This document shows positions 7,483 to 15,822 of a stretch of DNA of 58,144 nt, piece after piece (the first letter of the stretch is position 1; every line of letters starts with the position of its first letter). The notes below the pieces were generated by a model, which saw only the letters and a program-made list of their open reading frames with translations, did not search any database and was not told the DNA's origin. The position numbers and the translations under genes are program-made. The stretch is taken from assembly GCA_963966275.1 (NCBI GenBank), contig CAWZYQ010000005.1:1-58144 (forward strand), written 5' to 3'. The DNA is from UBA10427 sp003500135 (GTDB lineage: Bacteria > Bacteroidota > Bacteroidia > Cytophagales > Cyclobacteriaceae).

Positions 7483-7941
7483 TTAATAGGCCGCTTTATA
7501 GTTGATCTCGATTTTCATTCTCGATATCTCATCTTTTTTTATCTCTACGGGGTTCAAATGGCCTTTTCCATCCATGACTGAGGCAAAATACTGATCCCCT
7601 TCTTTTATCAAAACAGAGTATTTACCTTCCGGGAGAGGAATAAAGAACACGCCTTCACGATTTGACGAATCACTGGCTACCAGCTCACCATTTACGGCAT
7701 CGTACAAAACGCCCTCTCCTTCACAATCCTGGGCTGTAATTGGTTTGTAAACCAGGATTTGCCGTTGGACCGGCCTTCCCCTTTCCAATTCGTCATTTTC
7801 TGAAGTCTTTATTTTAGGCATCATATTACCTTCATACCACAATACCTTGCCGGCTAATCCTTGTTTCATGTCTTTCTTGTCCGGACATTGGGTCATAACA
7901 AATGCGAGTGCAACAATTACAATAGAAATAGTATTACGCAT
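7483..7941 (-). CDS. Small exported protein with carboxypeptidase-regulatory-like fold
   Basis: 152 residues. N-terminal hydrophobic export signal (about 4-16) followed by TQC; a lipobox is conceivable but Gln at -1 is atypical, so lipidation is uncertain. Residues about 28-150 form an Ig-like fold with the REGVFFIPLPEGKYSVLI pattern (Gly-x-Phe-x-Ile-x-Leu-Pro-x-Gly-x-Tyr) common to carboxypeptidase-regulatory domains. It lies 73 bp upstream of the ECF sigma gene in the same direction but with room for a promoter, so membership of that operon is open. No enzymatic domain is attached. Function unknown. Confidence 0.65.
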   Translation of the reverse strand: MRNTISIVIVALAFVMTQCPDKKDMKQGLAGKVLWYEGNMMPKIKTSENDELERGRPVQRQILVYKPITAQDCEGEGVLYDAVNGELVASDSSNREGVFFIPLPEGKYSVLIKEGDQYFASVMDGKGHLNPVEIKKDEISRMKIEINYKAAY

Positions 7942-7999
7942 AATTTTTTTGATTTAAAGATAAACGATTTAACTCAATTCTGACAAAAAGATACGAGTA

Positions 8000-8016
8000 C
8001 TGTGACAGATTGACAG
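8000..8016. promoter_or_regulatory. TGACAG-containing imperfect palindrome upstream of htpG
   Basis: Reads CTGTGA-CAGAT-TGACAG, 81 bp before the htpG start. The right half and the following bases (TTGACAGCA) recur upstream of the Hsp20-like gene at 15753-15761. It may be a heat-shock control site; it does not resemble CIRCE. Confidence 0.35.
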
Positions 8017-8096
8017 CATAAAGGAAAAAATTGGTCAATGGAATAAAATTTGAAGTAGAGCTGCCAACAAATTGAAAGAATAAAATACTGATAAAT

Positions 8097-9977
8097 ATGC
8101 AAGAGAAAGGTACTATTTCGATCCACACCGAGAATATATTTCCGATCATCAAAAAGTTCCTGTATTCCGATCATGAAATATTTCTCCGTGAACTGGTTTC
8201 CAATGCGGTGGATGCTTCGCAAAAAATGCAACGGCTGGCTTCCATAGGCGAGTTCAAGGGTGAATTGCCTGAGCAAAAGGTAACCGTGAAAGTAGATAAA
8301 AAGGCCAAGACCATTACCGTGTCAGACAATGGTATCGGTATGACGGCAGATGAGATAAAAAAATATATCAACCAGATCGCCTTTTCAGGCGCCACCGACT
8401 TTATTGAAAAGTACAAGGAAAAAGGGGATGAGCGCCAGATCATAGGTATGTTCGGCCTGGGTTTCTACTCGGCCTTTATGGTTGCCAAAAAGGTCAAAAT
8501 CGTCACAAAATCATATCAGGAAGGAGCAGAAGCAGCGCAGTGGACTTGTGACGGAAGCACCGAATTTGAAATATCACCTTCCAAGCGTAAAACGGTAGGT
8601 ACCGATGTGGTATTATACATCGATAAAGACAACGAGGAGTTTCTCGAAGATCACAAAGTCACACAAATTCTTAATAAGTACTGCAAGTTTTTGCCGGTGC
8701 CTGTTGTGTTCGGCACAAAAGAAGAAACGGTTAAGGAAGGAGAAAAAGAGAAGAAGGTCAAGAAAGACAATGTCATTAACGACACCATTCCACTGTGGAC
8801 CAAAACGCCGACCGATCTAAAAGATGAAGACTACCTCAATTTTTATCGCGAGTTGTACCCAATGGCGGAAGATCCGCTTTTCTGGATCCACCTCAATGTG
8901 GATTATCCGTTTAATCTTACCGGAATTCTTTACTTCCCTAAGATCAAAAATGAGTTTGAGGCGAACCGCAATAAAATCCAGTTGTATTCCAAGCAGGTGT
9001 TTATTACCGATGATGTAAAGGACATCGTTCCCGAATTCCTGATTTTACTCCACGGAGTGATCGACTCTCCCGACATCCCATTAAATGTTTCGAGAAGCTA
9101 CCTGCAATCGGACTCCAATGTGAAGAAGATCAATAACCACATTACTAAAAAGGTAGCCGACAAACTGGGCGAACTGTTCAAAAAAGACCGCGAGGTGTAT
9201 GAACAAAAGTGGGAAAGCCTGAGTATTTTCGTAAAATACGGCATGATGACCGAAGATAAGTTTTACGAAAAAGCAGAGAAATTCCTGCTGCTTGAATCGA
9301 CTGAAGGCAAGAAGTATACGATTGAAGAATTTAAAGAAGCCGTAAAAGACAATCAGACGGATAAAAACGGCCAGCTTGTTTACCTGTATACCACCGAACT
9401 GGAAAAGCAACACAGCTACATCGAAAATGCCAAAAACAAAGGATATGTAGTGTTGAAAATGGATGGCATGATCGACTCACACTTTATCAACAGCGTGGAA
9501 ATGAAGCTGGAAAAAGCCACCTGGAAACGTGTGGATGCCGATATTGCAGATAATCTGGTAGAGAAAGATGAGAAAAAGGAGAGCGTACTGTCGAAAGACG
9601 ACCAGGATGCCGTGAAGAAGATCTTCGAAGAATCCATTTCCCAAACGCCGAGCCAGATCACTGTAGATGCCCTGTCGCCCGATGAAATGCCCGTGGTGAT
9701 TACCATGAACGAGTTTATGCGACGTATGAAAGACATGCAGGCATCAGGCGGTGGCGGTATGGCCATGTTTGGCGATATGCCCGATAATTACAATGTTGTG
9801 ATCAATGGCAACCATGCCCTGATCGGCAAAATATTGAAAGCTGAAAGTGAAGATCAGAAGAAAGCGCTGGCCAAAGAGGCCTTTGAACTGGCTCTGCTAT
9901 CGCAGGGTATGCTTTCCGGGGCGGCTTTGACTGAGTTTGTGAAGCGAAGCGTTCAACTGATCACAGAAGAGAAATAA
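8097..9977 (+). CDS. htpG: Molecular chaperone HtpG (Hsp90)
   Basis: 626 residues, full length. The N-terminal GHKL ATPase domain carries the expected motifs: FLRELVSNAVDAS (about 25-37), SDNGIGM (about 76-82) and GMFGLGFYSAFMV (about 118-130). The middle domain includes the NVSRSYLQSD catalytic-loop segment (Arg that contacts ATP gamma-phosphate, about 330-340). The C-terminal dimerisation domain follows. HtpG is a cytosolic homodimeric chaperone that remodels client proteins with DnaK. The gene is transcribed alone and ends in a terminator; it converges on a GroES-like gene 67 bp away. A conserved DDxxD-type charged linker (KEEKKVKKDN region, about 215-235) is moderately long. Confidence 0.97.
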   Translation: MQEKGTISIHTENIFPIIKKFLYSDHEIFLRELVSNAVDASQKMQRLASIGEFKGELPEQKVTVKVDKKAKTITVSDNGIGMTADEIKKYINQIAFSGATDFIEKYKEKGDERQIIGMFGLGFYSAFMVAKKVKIVTKSYQEGAEAAQWTCDGSTEFEISPSKRKTVGTDVVLYIDKDNEEFLEDHKVTQILNKYCKFLPVPVVFGTKEETVKEGEKEKKVKKDNVINDTIPLWTKTPTDLKDEDYLNFYRELYPMAEDPLFWIHLNVDYPFNLTGILYFPKIKNEFEANRNKIQLYSKQVFITDDVKDIVPEFLILLHGVIDSPDIPLNVSRSYLQSDSNVKKINNHITKKVADKLGELFKKDREVYEQKWESLSIFVKYGMMTEDKFYEKAEKFLLLESTEGKKYTIEEFKEAVKDNQTDKNGQLVYLYTTELEKQHSYIENAKNKGYVVLKMDGMIDSHFINSVEMKLEKATWKRVDADIADNLVEKDEKKESVLSKDDQDAVKKIFEESISQTPSQITVDALSPDEMPVVITMNEFMRRMKDMQASGGGGMAMFGDMPDNYNVVINGNHALIGKILKAESEDQKKALAKEAFELALLSQGMLSGAALTEFVKRSVQLITEEK

Positions 9978-9997
9978 CAGATAATTTCAAATAACAC

Positions 9998-10026
9998 AAA
10001 AGGCGGGCTCAAATCCGCCTTTTTTT
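9998..10026 (+). terminator. Rho-independent terminator after htpG
   Basis: AAAAGGCGG (9998-10006) pairs with CCGCCTTTT (10015-10023), 8-base loop, T-run to 10026. The A-tract on the left allows it to serve the converging groES-like gene too. Confidence 0.9.
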
Positions 10027-10044
10027 ATTGCTGTTAAAATGATT

Positions 10045-10425
10045 CTAATCGAATAACCCTTCTTCCCTTTCGAGCATTAAAATGGAAGACTGTGGCACGA
10101 TAAAAAGTTTCTCTCCCTCGTACAGCACTTCATATGCCCCTTTCATCAGGAAAATGGCCAAATCGCCTTCTTTGGCCTGAAGAGGAATATATTTCACTTT
10201 TTCTTCCACTTCTTTCCAGGGCTCATCCTCATCAGTCGGAAGGGGTAGCGGATAGCCGGGGCCTGTTTTGATCACATAACCCGACTGGATTTTTTCTTTT
10301 TCCTGTACACCCGGGGGTAAATACAAACCCGACTTCGTTTTTTCCTCCACCTTTTTTGGCCTGATCAGTACCCTGTCGCCAACTACAATCAAATTCTTCA
10401 ATTTATTATCTGATGTCAGTTCCAT
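10045..10425 (-). CDS. GroES-like co-chaperonin paralogue
   Basis: 126 residues, longer than canonical GroES (about 95). The GroES start motif VVGDRVLIRPKKVEEKTKSGLYLPP (about 14-38) and the C-terminal V-P-x-S-x-I strand are present. An extra segment of about 30 residues (PLPTDEDEPWKEVEEKVKYIP) sits in the middle, replacing the usual GxG loop region. The mobile loop residues that contact GroEL (KSGLYLPP, hydrophobic I/L-Y-L) are kept, so GroEL binding is plausible. No groEL is adjacent. Bacteroidota often carry such a second GroES-like gene besides the groES-groEL operon; what it does is not established. Confidence 0.8.
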   Translation of the reverse strand: MELTSDNKLKNLIVVGDRVLIRPKKVEEKTKSGLYLPPGVQEKEKIQSGYVIKTGPGYPLPLPTDEDEPWKEVEEKVKYIPLQAKEGDLAIFLMKGAYEVLYEGEKLFIVPQSSILMLEREEGLFD

Positions 10426-10491
10426 AATTTCTAAATAAAATAAGGATTACTCATACATTAAAGTTCCCAAAAAATAATGGGTAAGCAAATA

Positions 10492-11835
10492 TTATTCAGT
10501 TGCCCTGTCTAGCAATCTCTGATCCATATTTTTACTTGCTTTTGCACCTAACTCTTTCAGACGCTCGGATTTTCTAATCAGGTTATCCTTACCATCATAT
10601 AATTTATTCATGGCATCTTCGTAGCTCTTTTGAGTCGACTTCAGGTTGTTGCCCACCTTGATCAGATCGTCTGTGAAATTTTTGAATTTATCATATAAAG
10701 CCCCTGCCTGGCGGGCAATTTCGAGGGCATTTTTATTTTGTAGATCCTGCTTCCAGATGTACGAGATCGTACGTAGCGTAGCCAGCAAAGTGGTTGTCGA
10801 TACCAAAACGATATTTTTATCCAGGGCATCTTCGTACAGGTTAGCATCTTCGCGAAGTGCGGTGGTCAAAGCCGGTTCATTAGCCACAAACATCATGACA
10901 TAATCAGGCTGATTGATTTCATAAAGCGATTGATAATTCTTGCCGCTAAGCATTTTAATGTGCCCCTTAACGCTTGCCAGATGTTGTTTGAGGTACTCTT
11001 CCTTTTTGGCGTCATCGGTTTCCTCAAAAAAGTTAGCATAGGCCGTAAGGGATACCTTCGAATCCAAAACCAGGAATTTATCATCAGGTAGCTTGATCAC
11101 ATAGTCGAGCCTCTGATTGAGGTTTTCTTCCGTTTTATAATTTTGTTCTTTGAAGTAATGAACGTCTTTCTCAAGACCGGCATGGCGTAAAATACCTTCG
11201 AGCTGCATCTCGCCCCAGTTTCCCTGGGTTTTGCTATCGCCTTTCAGCGCTTTGGTCAGGTTTTCGGCATCCTTGGTAATCTGTTTATTTAATTCGCTTA
11301 ACTGCTTCAGCTGTTCTTTCAGAGAGGCATTCCGGTCAATGCTTTCCTTATTTGTCTGCTCTACCTTCTTTTCAAATTCCCCTATTTTTTCCTTTAAAGG
11401 ATTCAGTATCTCGGAAAGCTGAACTTTATTCTGATCGGTGAACTTCTTGCTCTTTTCCTCCAGTATCTCGTTGGCCAGGTTTTTAAACTCCACTGCAAAC
11501 TTTTGCTGAAGTTGCGCTACTTCTTCTTTTTGTTCCTGCAGCCTCTCGTTGAGATGTTTAAATTCCGACTCTCTTCGGGATAATGAGTTGTTCAAACGAA
11601 TCACCTCCTGTCTTTCTTTTTCCAAAGCGTCTTTAGTCCCAGACAAATCATTGCCCAGGCCTTCACTTTTTTCCCGATAACGCTGAAGCTCGAGCTCGAG
11701 CTGTTTGGCATTTTCCTGAAGGGATGAGAATTCCTCATCGGTAAATTTTCTGCTGGCGCTGATTAAACGCGTTATGATGAACCAGCTTGCGAGTGACCCA
11801 ATTGCTATTCCGGAGACAAAATATATTACATCCAT
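10492..11835 (-). CDS. rmuC: DNA recombination protein RmuC homologue
   Basis: 447 residues. One N-terminal transmembrane helix (about 4-24), a long coiled coil (about 35-200) and then the RmuC nuclease-like domain (about 205-400), with KGDSKTQGNWGEMQLE, DYVIKLPDDKFLVLDSKVSLTAY and the downstream VMMFVANEPA stretch. RmuC limits inversion at short inverted repeats and its core resembles the PD-(D/E)XK fold (D...D-x-K visible as LDYVIKL...LVLDSKV). Membrane anchoring with a coiled coil is normal for the family. Monocistronic: 66 bp separate it from the groES-like gene, and no clear terminator is seen there. Confidence 0.93.
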   Translation of the reverse strand: MDVIYFVSGIAIGSLASWFIITRLISASRKFTDEEFSSLQENAKQLELELQRYREKSEGLGNDLSGTKDALEKERQEVIRLNNSLSRRESEFKHLNERLQEQKEEVAQLQQKFAVEFKNLANEILEEKSKKFTDQNKVQLSEILNPLKEKIGEFEKKVEQTNKESIDRNASLKEQLKQLSELNKQITKDAENLTKALKGDSKTQGNWGEMQLEGILRHAGLEKDVHYFKEQNYKTEENLNQRLDYVIKLPDDKFLVLDSKVSLTAYANFFEETDDAKKEEYLKQHLASVKGHIKMLSGKNYQSLYEINQPDYVMMFVANEPALTTALREDANLYEDALDKNIVLVSTTTLLATLRTISYIWKQDLQNKNALEIARQAGALYDKFKNFTDDLIKVGNNLKSTQKSYEDAMNKLYDGKDNLIRKSERLKELGAKASKNMDQRLLDRATE

Positions 11836-11893
11836 ATCTTAAAAATACTACGCAAATGTAGGCTATAACCGTGCTTTCGCAAAGCAGGCCTAC

Positions 11894-11930
11894 AAAAAAA
11901 ATGGAGCAAACCGATTGGTTCACTCCATCT
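11894..11930 (-). terminator. Terminator after the CBS-domain gene
   Basis: On the minus strand ATGGAGTGAACC pairs with GGTTTGCTCCAT through two G-U pairs and a 4-base loop, followed by a T7 run. On the plus strand the same two pairs would be mismatches, so it is oriented for the minus-strand gene ending at 11961. Confidence 0.85.
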
Positions 11931-11960
11931 ATTTCTAATTCAACTAAAGGCGAATGAATT

Positions 11961-12422
11961 TTACCAGGTTGTAATATTCATACTCTGTGCTGCTTTGAGT
12001 ATATCCCGCTTACTTACCTGACCCAGTAATCGACCTTTCTCGTCTACCACAGGGAATCTTCTGAAGCGATTGGATAAAAACTTGTTCGCTACATCTACCA
12101 CATCTTCCGTTACCGATACTGATTTAATATGTGTTGTCATATAATCTTTCACCCGGTGTTTGGAAATTGGCTGATTGTAGTAAACACTGTCAATGATCAC
12201 CCGAAGGCAATCCTGCTCGGATATCAAGCCTACCAGTTCATCCTTGTCGTTTAAGACAGGGGCGCCAGATATCTTATTCTTCATGAGTTTGTCTATGACA
12301 AATCCAATCTCGTCCTCTGGAGAAAATGTAATCAGATCCGTAGCCATGTACCTGGTTACCGGTTCATACTTCCTCTTCTCCTGCTCTCTAGTCTTCATTT
12401 CCATCTTGGGTGTAAAATTCAT
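11961..12422 (-). CDS. Tandem CBS-domain protein
   Basis: 153 residues made almost wholly of two CBS domains (about 22-85 and 92-150). Each has the V-x-x-L-x-x-x-I-S-G/x-x-P-V-x-D core: KNKISGAPVLNDKDELVGLIS and SNRFRRFPVVDEKGRLLGQVS. CBS pairs bind adenine nucleotides and normally regulate an attached or partner enzyme, and here no effector domain is present. It is flanked by its own terminator and a 138-bp upstream gap, so it is probably transcribed alone. The start is the first ATG; a second Met at residue 7 is possible. Confidence 0.9.
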   Translation of the reverse strand: MNFTPKMEMKTREQEKRKYEPVTRYMATDLITFSPEDEIGFVIDKLMKNKISGAPVLNDKDELVGLISEQDCLRVIIDSVYYNQPISKHRVKDYMTTHIKSVSVTEDVVDVANKFLSNRFRRFPVVDEKGRLLGQVSKRDILKAAQSMNITTW

Positions 12423-12560
12423 GATGTATCCTTTTTTAGTGTAACAATCAGCTTTTAAAAACCCTTCTTAATTTTTGTCGGATTTACATGATATGGAATT
12501 TAAATCAAAAAAACAAATATTATCATGTATAATAACCTTAAGTATTTAGTTATATTTTGC

Positions 12561-13454
12561 CTACCGATGAAAACGCATGGTTATAAACGTCAGGGCATCT
12601 ACAAGGCCACTCCTCCAATATGACCATTCATGGCCGCCCTGCCTCATTCTGAATTCGTGTTCAATGCCTGCCTCGCGCATATTTAAGTGCAGGGTAACGT
12701 TACCTGTTGATAGCCAGTCATCATCGCCACAATCGATGTAGTAATCCACACTATTGAGCCTGACCGAATCAGCACTTTTGACAATGTACAGAGGGTTAAA
12801 ACTTTTCCAGTGGTCAGTCATTCGGTCGTCACCCTGTAGATCTTCACCAAACAGATCGGCAAAAGTGCGATTGTAGCTTTCGGAACTCATATTTACCCAT
12901 TCCTCGTCGGTAAAAATTGCTGCGCTAAAAGCTATGCAGGAACTGAACACATCGGTATGGCGCATGGCGAGGTGTAAAGCGCCATAACCGCCCATTGACA
13001 AGCCTGCCACGGCCCTGAACTGTTTTCCTTTCCTCACACGAAACTTTTCTTCTACCTGGGGAATTAATTCTTCGATCAGCATTTTACTGTACTGAAACTC
13101 ATCTTTGTGGTCATCAATGTACCAGGTCACACCGGCATCGGGCATAATTATGATCATGGGTGTAGCGCTTCCCAATGCTATCTCCTGATCAGCAATGTGC
13201 TGAACTTCCCCGAACTGAATCCATCCGCTGTCATCGTCGGTGTACCCGTGCAATAAATACAGAACAGGATAATATCGCGTGGAAGAATCATAACCCTCCG
13301 GAAGATAAACGGAGTACTTCACCCCGCCTTTCATATACTTGCTCTGCCGGCTCAGGTCTTCATTAATTACACTATGCTGCGCTTTGCCTTCTTGAAATAC
13401 GAACGTCAAACAACAAAATAATCCTAATAAGTAACGAAACATGTGATTTGTCAT
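12561..13454 (-). CDS. Secreted esterase D/feruloyl-esterase-like alpha/beta hydrolase
   Basis: 297 residues from ATG 13454 (a second in-frame ATG at 13442 would give a tighter signal peptide). Export signal to about residue 26 (GKAQ). The alpha/beta hydrolase core of the esterase D family follows, with YYPVLYLLHGYTDDDSGW (oxyanion region) and the nucleophile elbow GLSMGG with Ser153. The acidic residue is in the DCGDDDW segment (about 241-247) and the His is His275 in GGHEWSYW. Related enzymes cleave carboxylic esters such as feruloyl groups, acetylated sugars or S-formylglutathione. Secretion and monocistronic arrangement favour an extracellular or periplasmic carbohydrate-ester role (inference). 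Confidence 0.88.
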   Translation of the reverse strand: MTNHMFRYLLGLFCCLTFVFQEGKAQHSVINEDLSRQSKYMKGGVKYSVYLPEGYDSSTRYYPVLYLLHGYTDDDSGWIQFGEVQHIADQEIALGSATPMIIIMPDAGVTWYIDDHKDEFQYSKMLIEELIPQVEEKFRVRKGKQFRAVAGLSMGGYGALHLAMRHTDVFSSCIAFSAAIFTDEEWVNMSSESYNRTFADLFGEDLQGDDRMTDHWKSFNPLYIVKSADSVRLNSVDYYIDCGDDDWLSTGNVTLHLNMREAGIEHEFRMRQGGHEWSYWRSGLVDALTFITMRFHR

Positions 13455-13506
13455 GGTAAAATGGAATTTAAATTAAAAACTTGGCAATATATAAACCTCA
13501 GGGAAG

Positions 13507-13519
13507 ATACAAATTGTAT
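13507..13519. promoter_or_regulatory. Inverted repeat ATACAA-A-TTGTAT in a divergent intergenic region
   Basis: Perfect 6-bp arms with a single central base, 53 bp upstream of the esterase start and 44 bp upstream of the EI24-type gene start. Position and symmetry fit an operator shared by two divergent genes; no regulator is encoded nearby. Confidence 0.3.
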
Positions 13520-13563
13520 TCTTATAAAACTTAATTTTATTATATTACAAAAAAGACAAAGGG

Positions 13564-14346
13564 ATGACTTTTTACAGGGAGATGGTCAAAGCCATACAAT
13601 TCTATGTCCATGCTTTTCGTTTTATCGATAAGAATAGGTTATACAGTTTTTTGCTCTATCCATCTATATTAAACTTACTTGCTGCCCTATTTGTAGGCTA
13701 TCTGGCATGGCTTACTTCGGGCTGGCTTTCCAATGCTTTTTTAGTAAAGATCAACCTCTCTCACGATCTGTCATCACTCAGCAACTTTCTGGAAATTGTT
13801 ATTTCGCTTCTGATCAAAGGTTTTGTTTTATTCTTCTACCTGAAAATCTACCGGTATATCATCTTGATATTCTATGCCCCGGTGTATGTGTTCATTACCG
13901 AAATAGTACTTTGCAAATTAACCGGGGTCAGGCATAAGTTTCATACCAGGCATTTTACTTTAGCCATTTTCAGGGCTATGCGTACCGGAGCTAAAAATTT
14001 TTTCATGGAAATTTTACTGAGCCTATGTGTCGTCATTTTTACATTGACTATCACATGGCTATTGCCTCTGGCGCCTATATTTCTTTTTATTGTCGAAAGC
14101 TTCTTTTTTGCTTCCGCATTGGCTGATTTCAGGAACTTCTATGCACAATTGCAAGAAAAAGAAAGCCACGAGCTAATCACACATCACCCTGGCATGGTGC
14201 TGGGCAATGGCGTGATATTTAACTTTCTCCTATTAGTCCCATTGATCGGAATACTTTTTGCCCCTCTATTGGCATTGGTAGCATCAATATTATCATTTGA
14301 TTCGATAGACAAAAAAGGAGAAGTATATGTCCCTGCAATCAGTTAA
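13564..14346 (+). CDS. EI24/CysZ-like integral membrane protein
   Basis: 260 residues with four to six hydrophobic helices (about 30-52, 75-95, 98-118, 148-175, 215-245). The EI24 domain pattern is visible as an amphipathic N-terminus with a conserved F-Y-x-x-x-x-F-R-F-I-D stretch and a central FYAPVYVFITEIVLCKLTG segment. CysZ members transport sulfate in proteobacteria, but many Bacteroidota relatives are uncharacterised and no sulfate-assimilation gene is near. The 3' end overlaps the aldehyde dehydrogenase gene by 20 bp, so the two are likely co-transcribed. Confidence 0.75.
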   Translation: MTFYREMVKAIQFYVHAFRFIDKNRLYSFLLYPSILNLLAALFVGYLAWLTSGWLSNAFLVKINLSHDLSSLSNFLEIVISLLIKGFVLFFYLKIYRYIILIFYAPVYVFITEIVLCKLTGVRHKFHTRHFTLAIFRAMRTGAKNFFMEILLSLCVVIFTLTITWLLPLAPIFLFIVESFFFASALADFRNFYAQLQEKESHELITHHPGMVLGNGVIFNFLLLVPLIGILFAPLLALVASILSFDSIDKKGEVYVPAIS

Positions 14347-15691
14347 TCCATTTAATGGAGAAATTCTCAGTACTTTTGAAGAAGAAAAACCTGAGGAAAC
14401 CAGGCAAAAGATAGAATCGGCCCACCAGGCATACCTCAACTGGCGTGAAACGAGCTTTGAAGAACGTGCAAAGCACATGCATAAATGTGCTGAGGTACTG
14501 CGTGAAAATAAGCAGCCATACGCAGAAACGATGACCCGTGAAATGGGGAAAGTGATAAGTGAATCGCTGGCCGAGGTGGAAAAATGTGCCACAGTATGTG
14601 ACTATTATGCCCAAAATGCCTCTAAATTCCTTAGCGATGAGGACCTTACCGTTCCGGAGGGAAAAGCTTTTATACAGTATGCTCCCCTAGGCGTGGTACT
14701 GGCAGTTATGCCCTGGAATTTTCCTCTATGGCAGGTTTACCGCTTTGCCGCGCCCGGACTGATGGCAGGAAATGCCGGATTGCTCAAACACGCATCTAAT
14801 GTCATGATGTGCGCTGAGATCATCCAGGAAACTTTTATAAAAGCCGGGTTCCCTGAAGGTTTATTCCAAAACCTAAAGATAAAATCAGGTAGCGTATCAG
14901 ATGTCATTGACCATTCGCATGTAAAAGCCGTTACGTTAACAGGAAGCGAAGGCGCCGGTTCAGCGGTGGCCTCACAGGCGGGCAAGAACATTAAAAAGTC
15001 CGTGCTGGAACTGGGAGGCTCAGATCCCTTTATAGTTTTAGCCGATGCACCCATCCAAAAAACAGCCCAGATAGCCGCCAAGTCGCGAATGATCAATTGC
15101 GGCCAGAGTTGCATTGCCGCAAAGCGGTTTATTATTGAAAAAGATATCGCTGAGGATTTTTTGAATGCTTTTAAAGATGAAATTAAAAACCTGCGAAAAG
15201 GTGATCCTATGGATTCCTCTACGGATTATGCCAGTATGGCCCGGACAGATCTGGCACAGGAACTTTACGATCAGGTAGATAAGTCTATTCAAAAAGGAGC
15301 CAGTCTTGCGTATGGCGAATTGGGTGACAGGCCGCAAAATGCGCATTTCGCCCCTCTTATTTTAACTGATGTTAAGCCTGGTATGCCCGCTTATGATGAA
15401 GAGTTGTTCGGACCTGTAGCTACCGTAATGATAGCTGACAATACAAAAGAAGCGATTAAGCTGGCCAACGATAGCCCCTTTGGGCTCGGTGGTTCCGTTT
15501 GGACGGCCGATGAAGCAAAAGGAATCGATGTAGCCAGGAAAGTACAATGTGGCGCTGTGTATGTAAACAAAATGATGGCCTCGGACCCTCATGTGCCATT
15601 TGGAGGAGTGAAAATATCCGGTTATGGTCGCGAATTGTCCCATTTGGGGATCAGGGAATTTGTGAATCAAAAGACCATTTGGGTAGATTAA
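14327..15691 (+). CDS. NAD(P)-dependent succinate-semialdehyde-type aldehyde dehydrogenase
   Basis: 454 residues, full-length ALDH fold. Catalytic residues are in place: general base Glu228 in LELGGSDPF and nucleophile Cys262 in NCGQSCIAAKR. The NAD-binding VMPWNFPLWQ (about 128-137) and TGSEGAGSAV (about 205-214) loops are present, as is the C-terminal FGGVKISGYGRE segment. The short form (about 455 residues) with this sequence type is usually named succinate-semialdehyde dehydrogenase, oxidising succinate semialdehyde to succinate. Exact substrate and cofactor are not certain from sequence. No GABA transaminase gene is adjacent. Confidence 0.88.
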   Translation: MSLQSVNPFNGEILSTFEEEKPEETRQKIESAHQAYLNWRETSFEERAKHMHKCAEVLRENKQPYAETMTREMGKVISESLAEVEKCATVCDYYAQNASKFLSDEDLTVPEGKAFIQYAPLGVVLAVMPWNFPLWQVYRFAAPGLMAGNAGLLKHASNVMMCAEIIQETFIKAGFPEGLFQNLKIKSGSVSDVIDHSHVKAVTLTGSEGAGSAVASQAGKNIKKSVLELGGSDPFIVLADAPIQKTAQIAAKSRMINCGQSCIAAKRFIIEKDIAEDFLNAFKDEIKNLRKGDPMDSSTDYASMARTDLAQELYDQVDKSIQKGASLAYGELGDRPQNAHFAPLILTDVKPGMPAYDEELFGPVATVMIADNTKEAIKLANDSPFGLGGSVWTADEAKGIDVARKVQCGAVYVNKMMASDPHVPFGGVKISGYGRELSHLGIREFVNQKTIWVD

Positions 15692-15722
15692 TAAGTTATC
15701 CTCACCACATCATGATGAAAAC

Positions 15723-15759
15723 CTGTCAGTACCTGATCCGGTTAGCGTCAATTTGACAG
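15723..15759. promoter_or_regulatory. CTGTCA/TGACAG half-sites upstream of the Hsp20-like gene
   Basis: CTGTCAG at 15723-15729 and TGACAG at 15754-15759 are inverted, with a GTCAATTTGAC palindrome (15747-15757) over the second. TTGACAGCA here matches the site before htpG at 8010-8018. Confidence 0.3.
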
Positions 15760-15808
15760 CAAAAAAGTCAAACATCATTTTGGCATTAATGTTGTGACTA
15801 CAACGGTG

Positions 15809-15816
15809 AAAGGAGG
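15809..15816 (+). promoter_or_regulatory. Strong Shine-Dalgarno AAAGGAGG
   Basis: A perfect anti-16S match 6 bases before the ATG at 15823. Bacteroidota genes rarely show such sites and no other gene in this window has one this strong at proper spacing. It settles the start of the Hsp20-like gene. Confidence 0.75.
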
Positions 15817-15822
15817 AATGTT

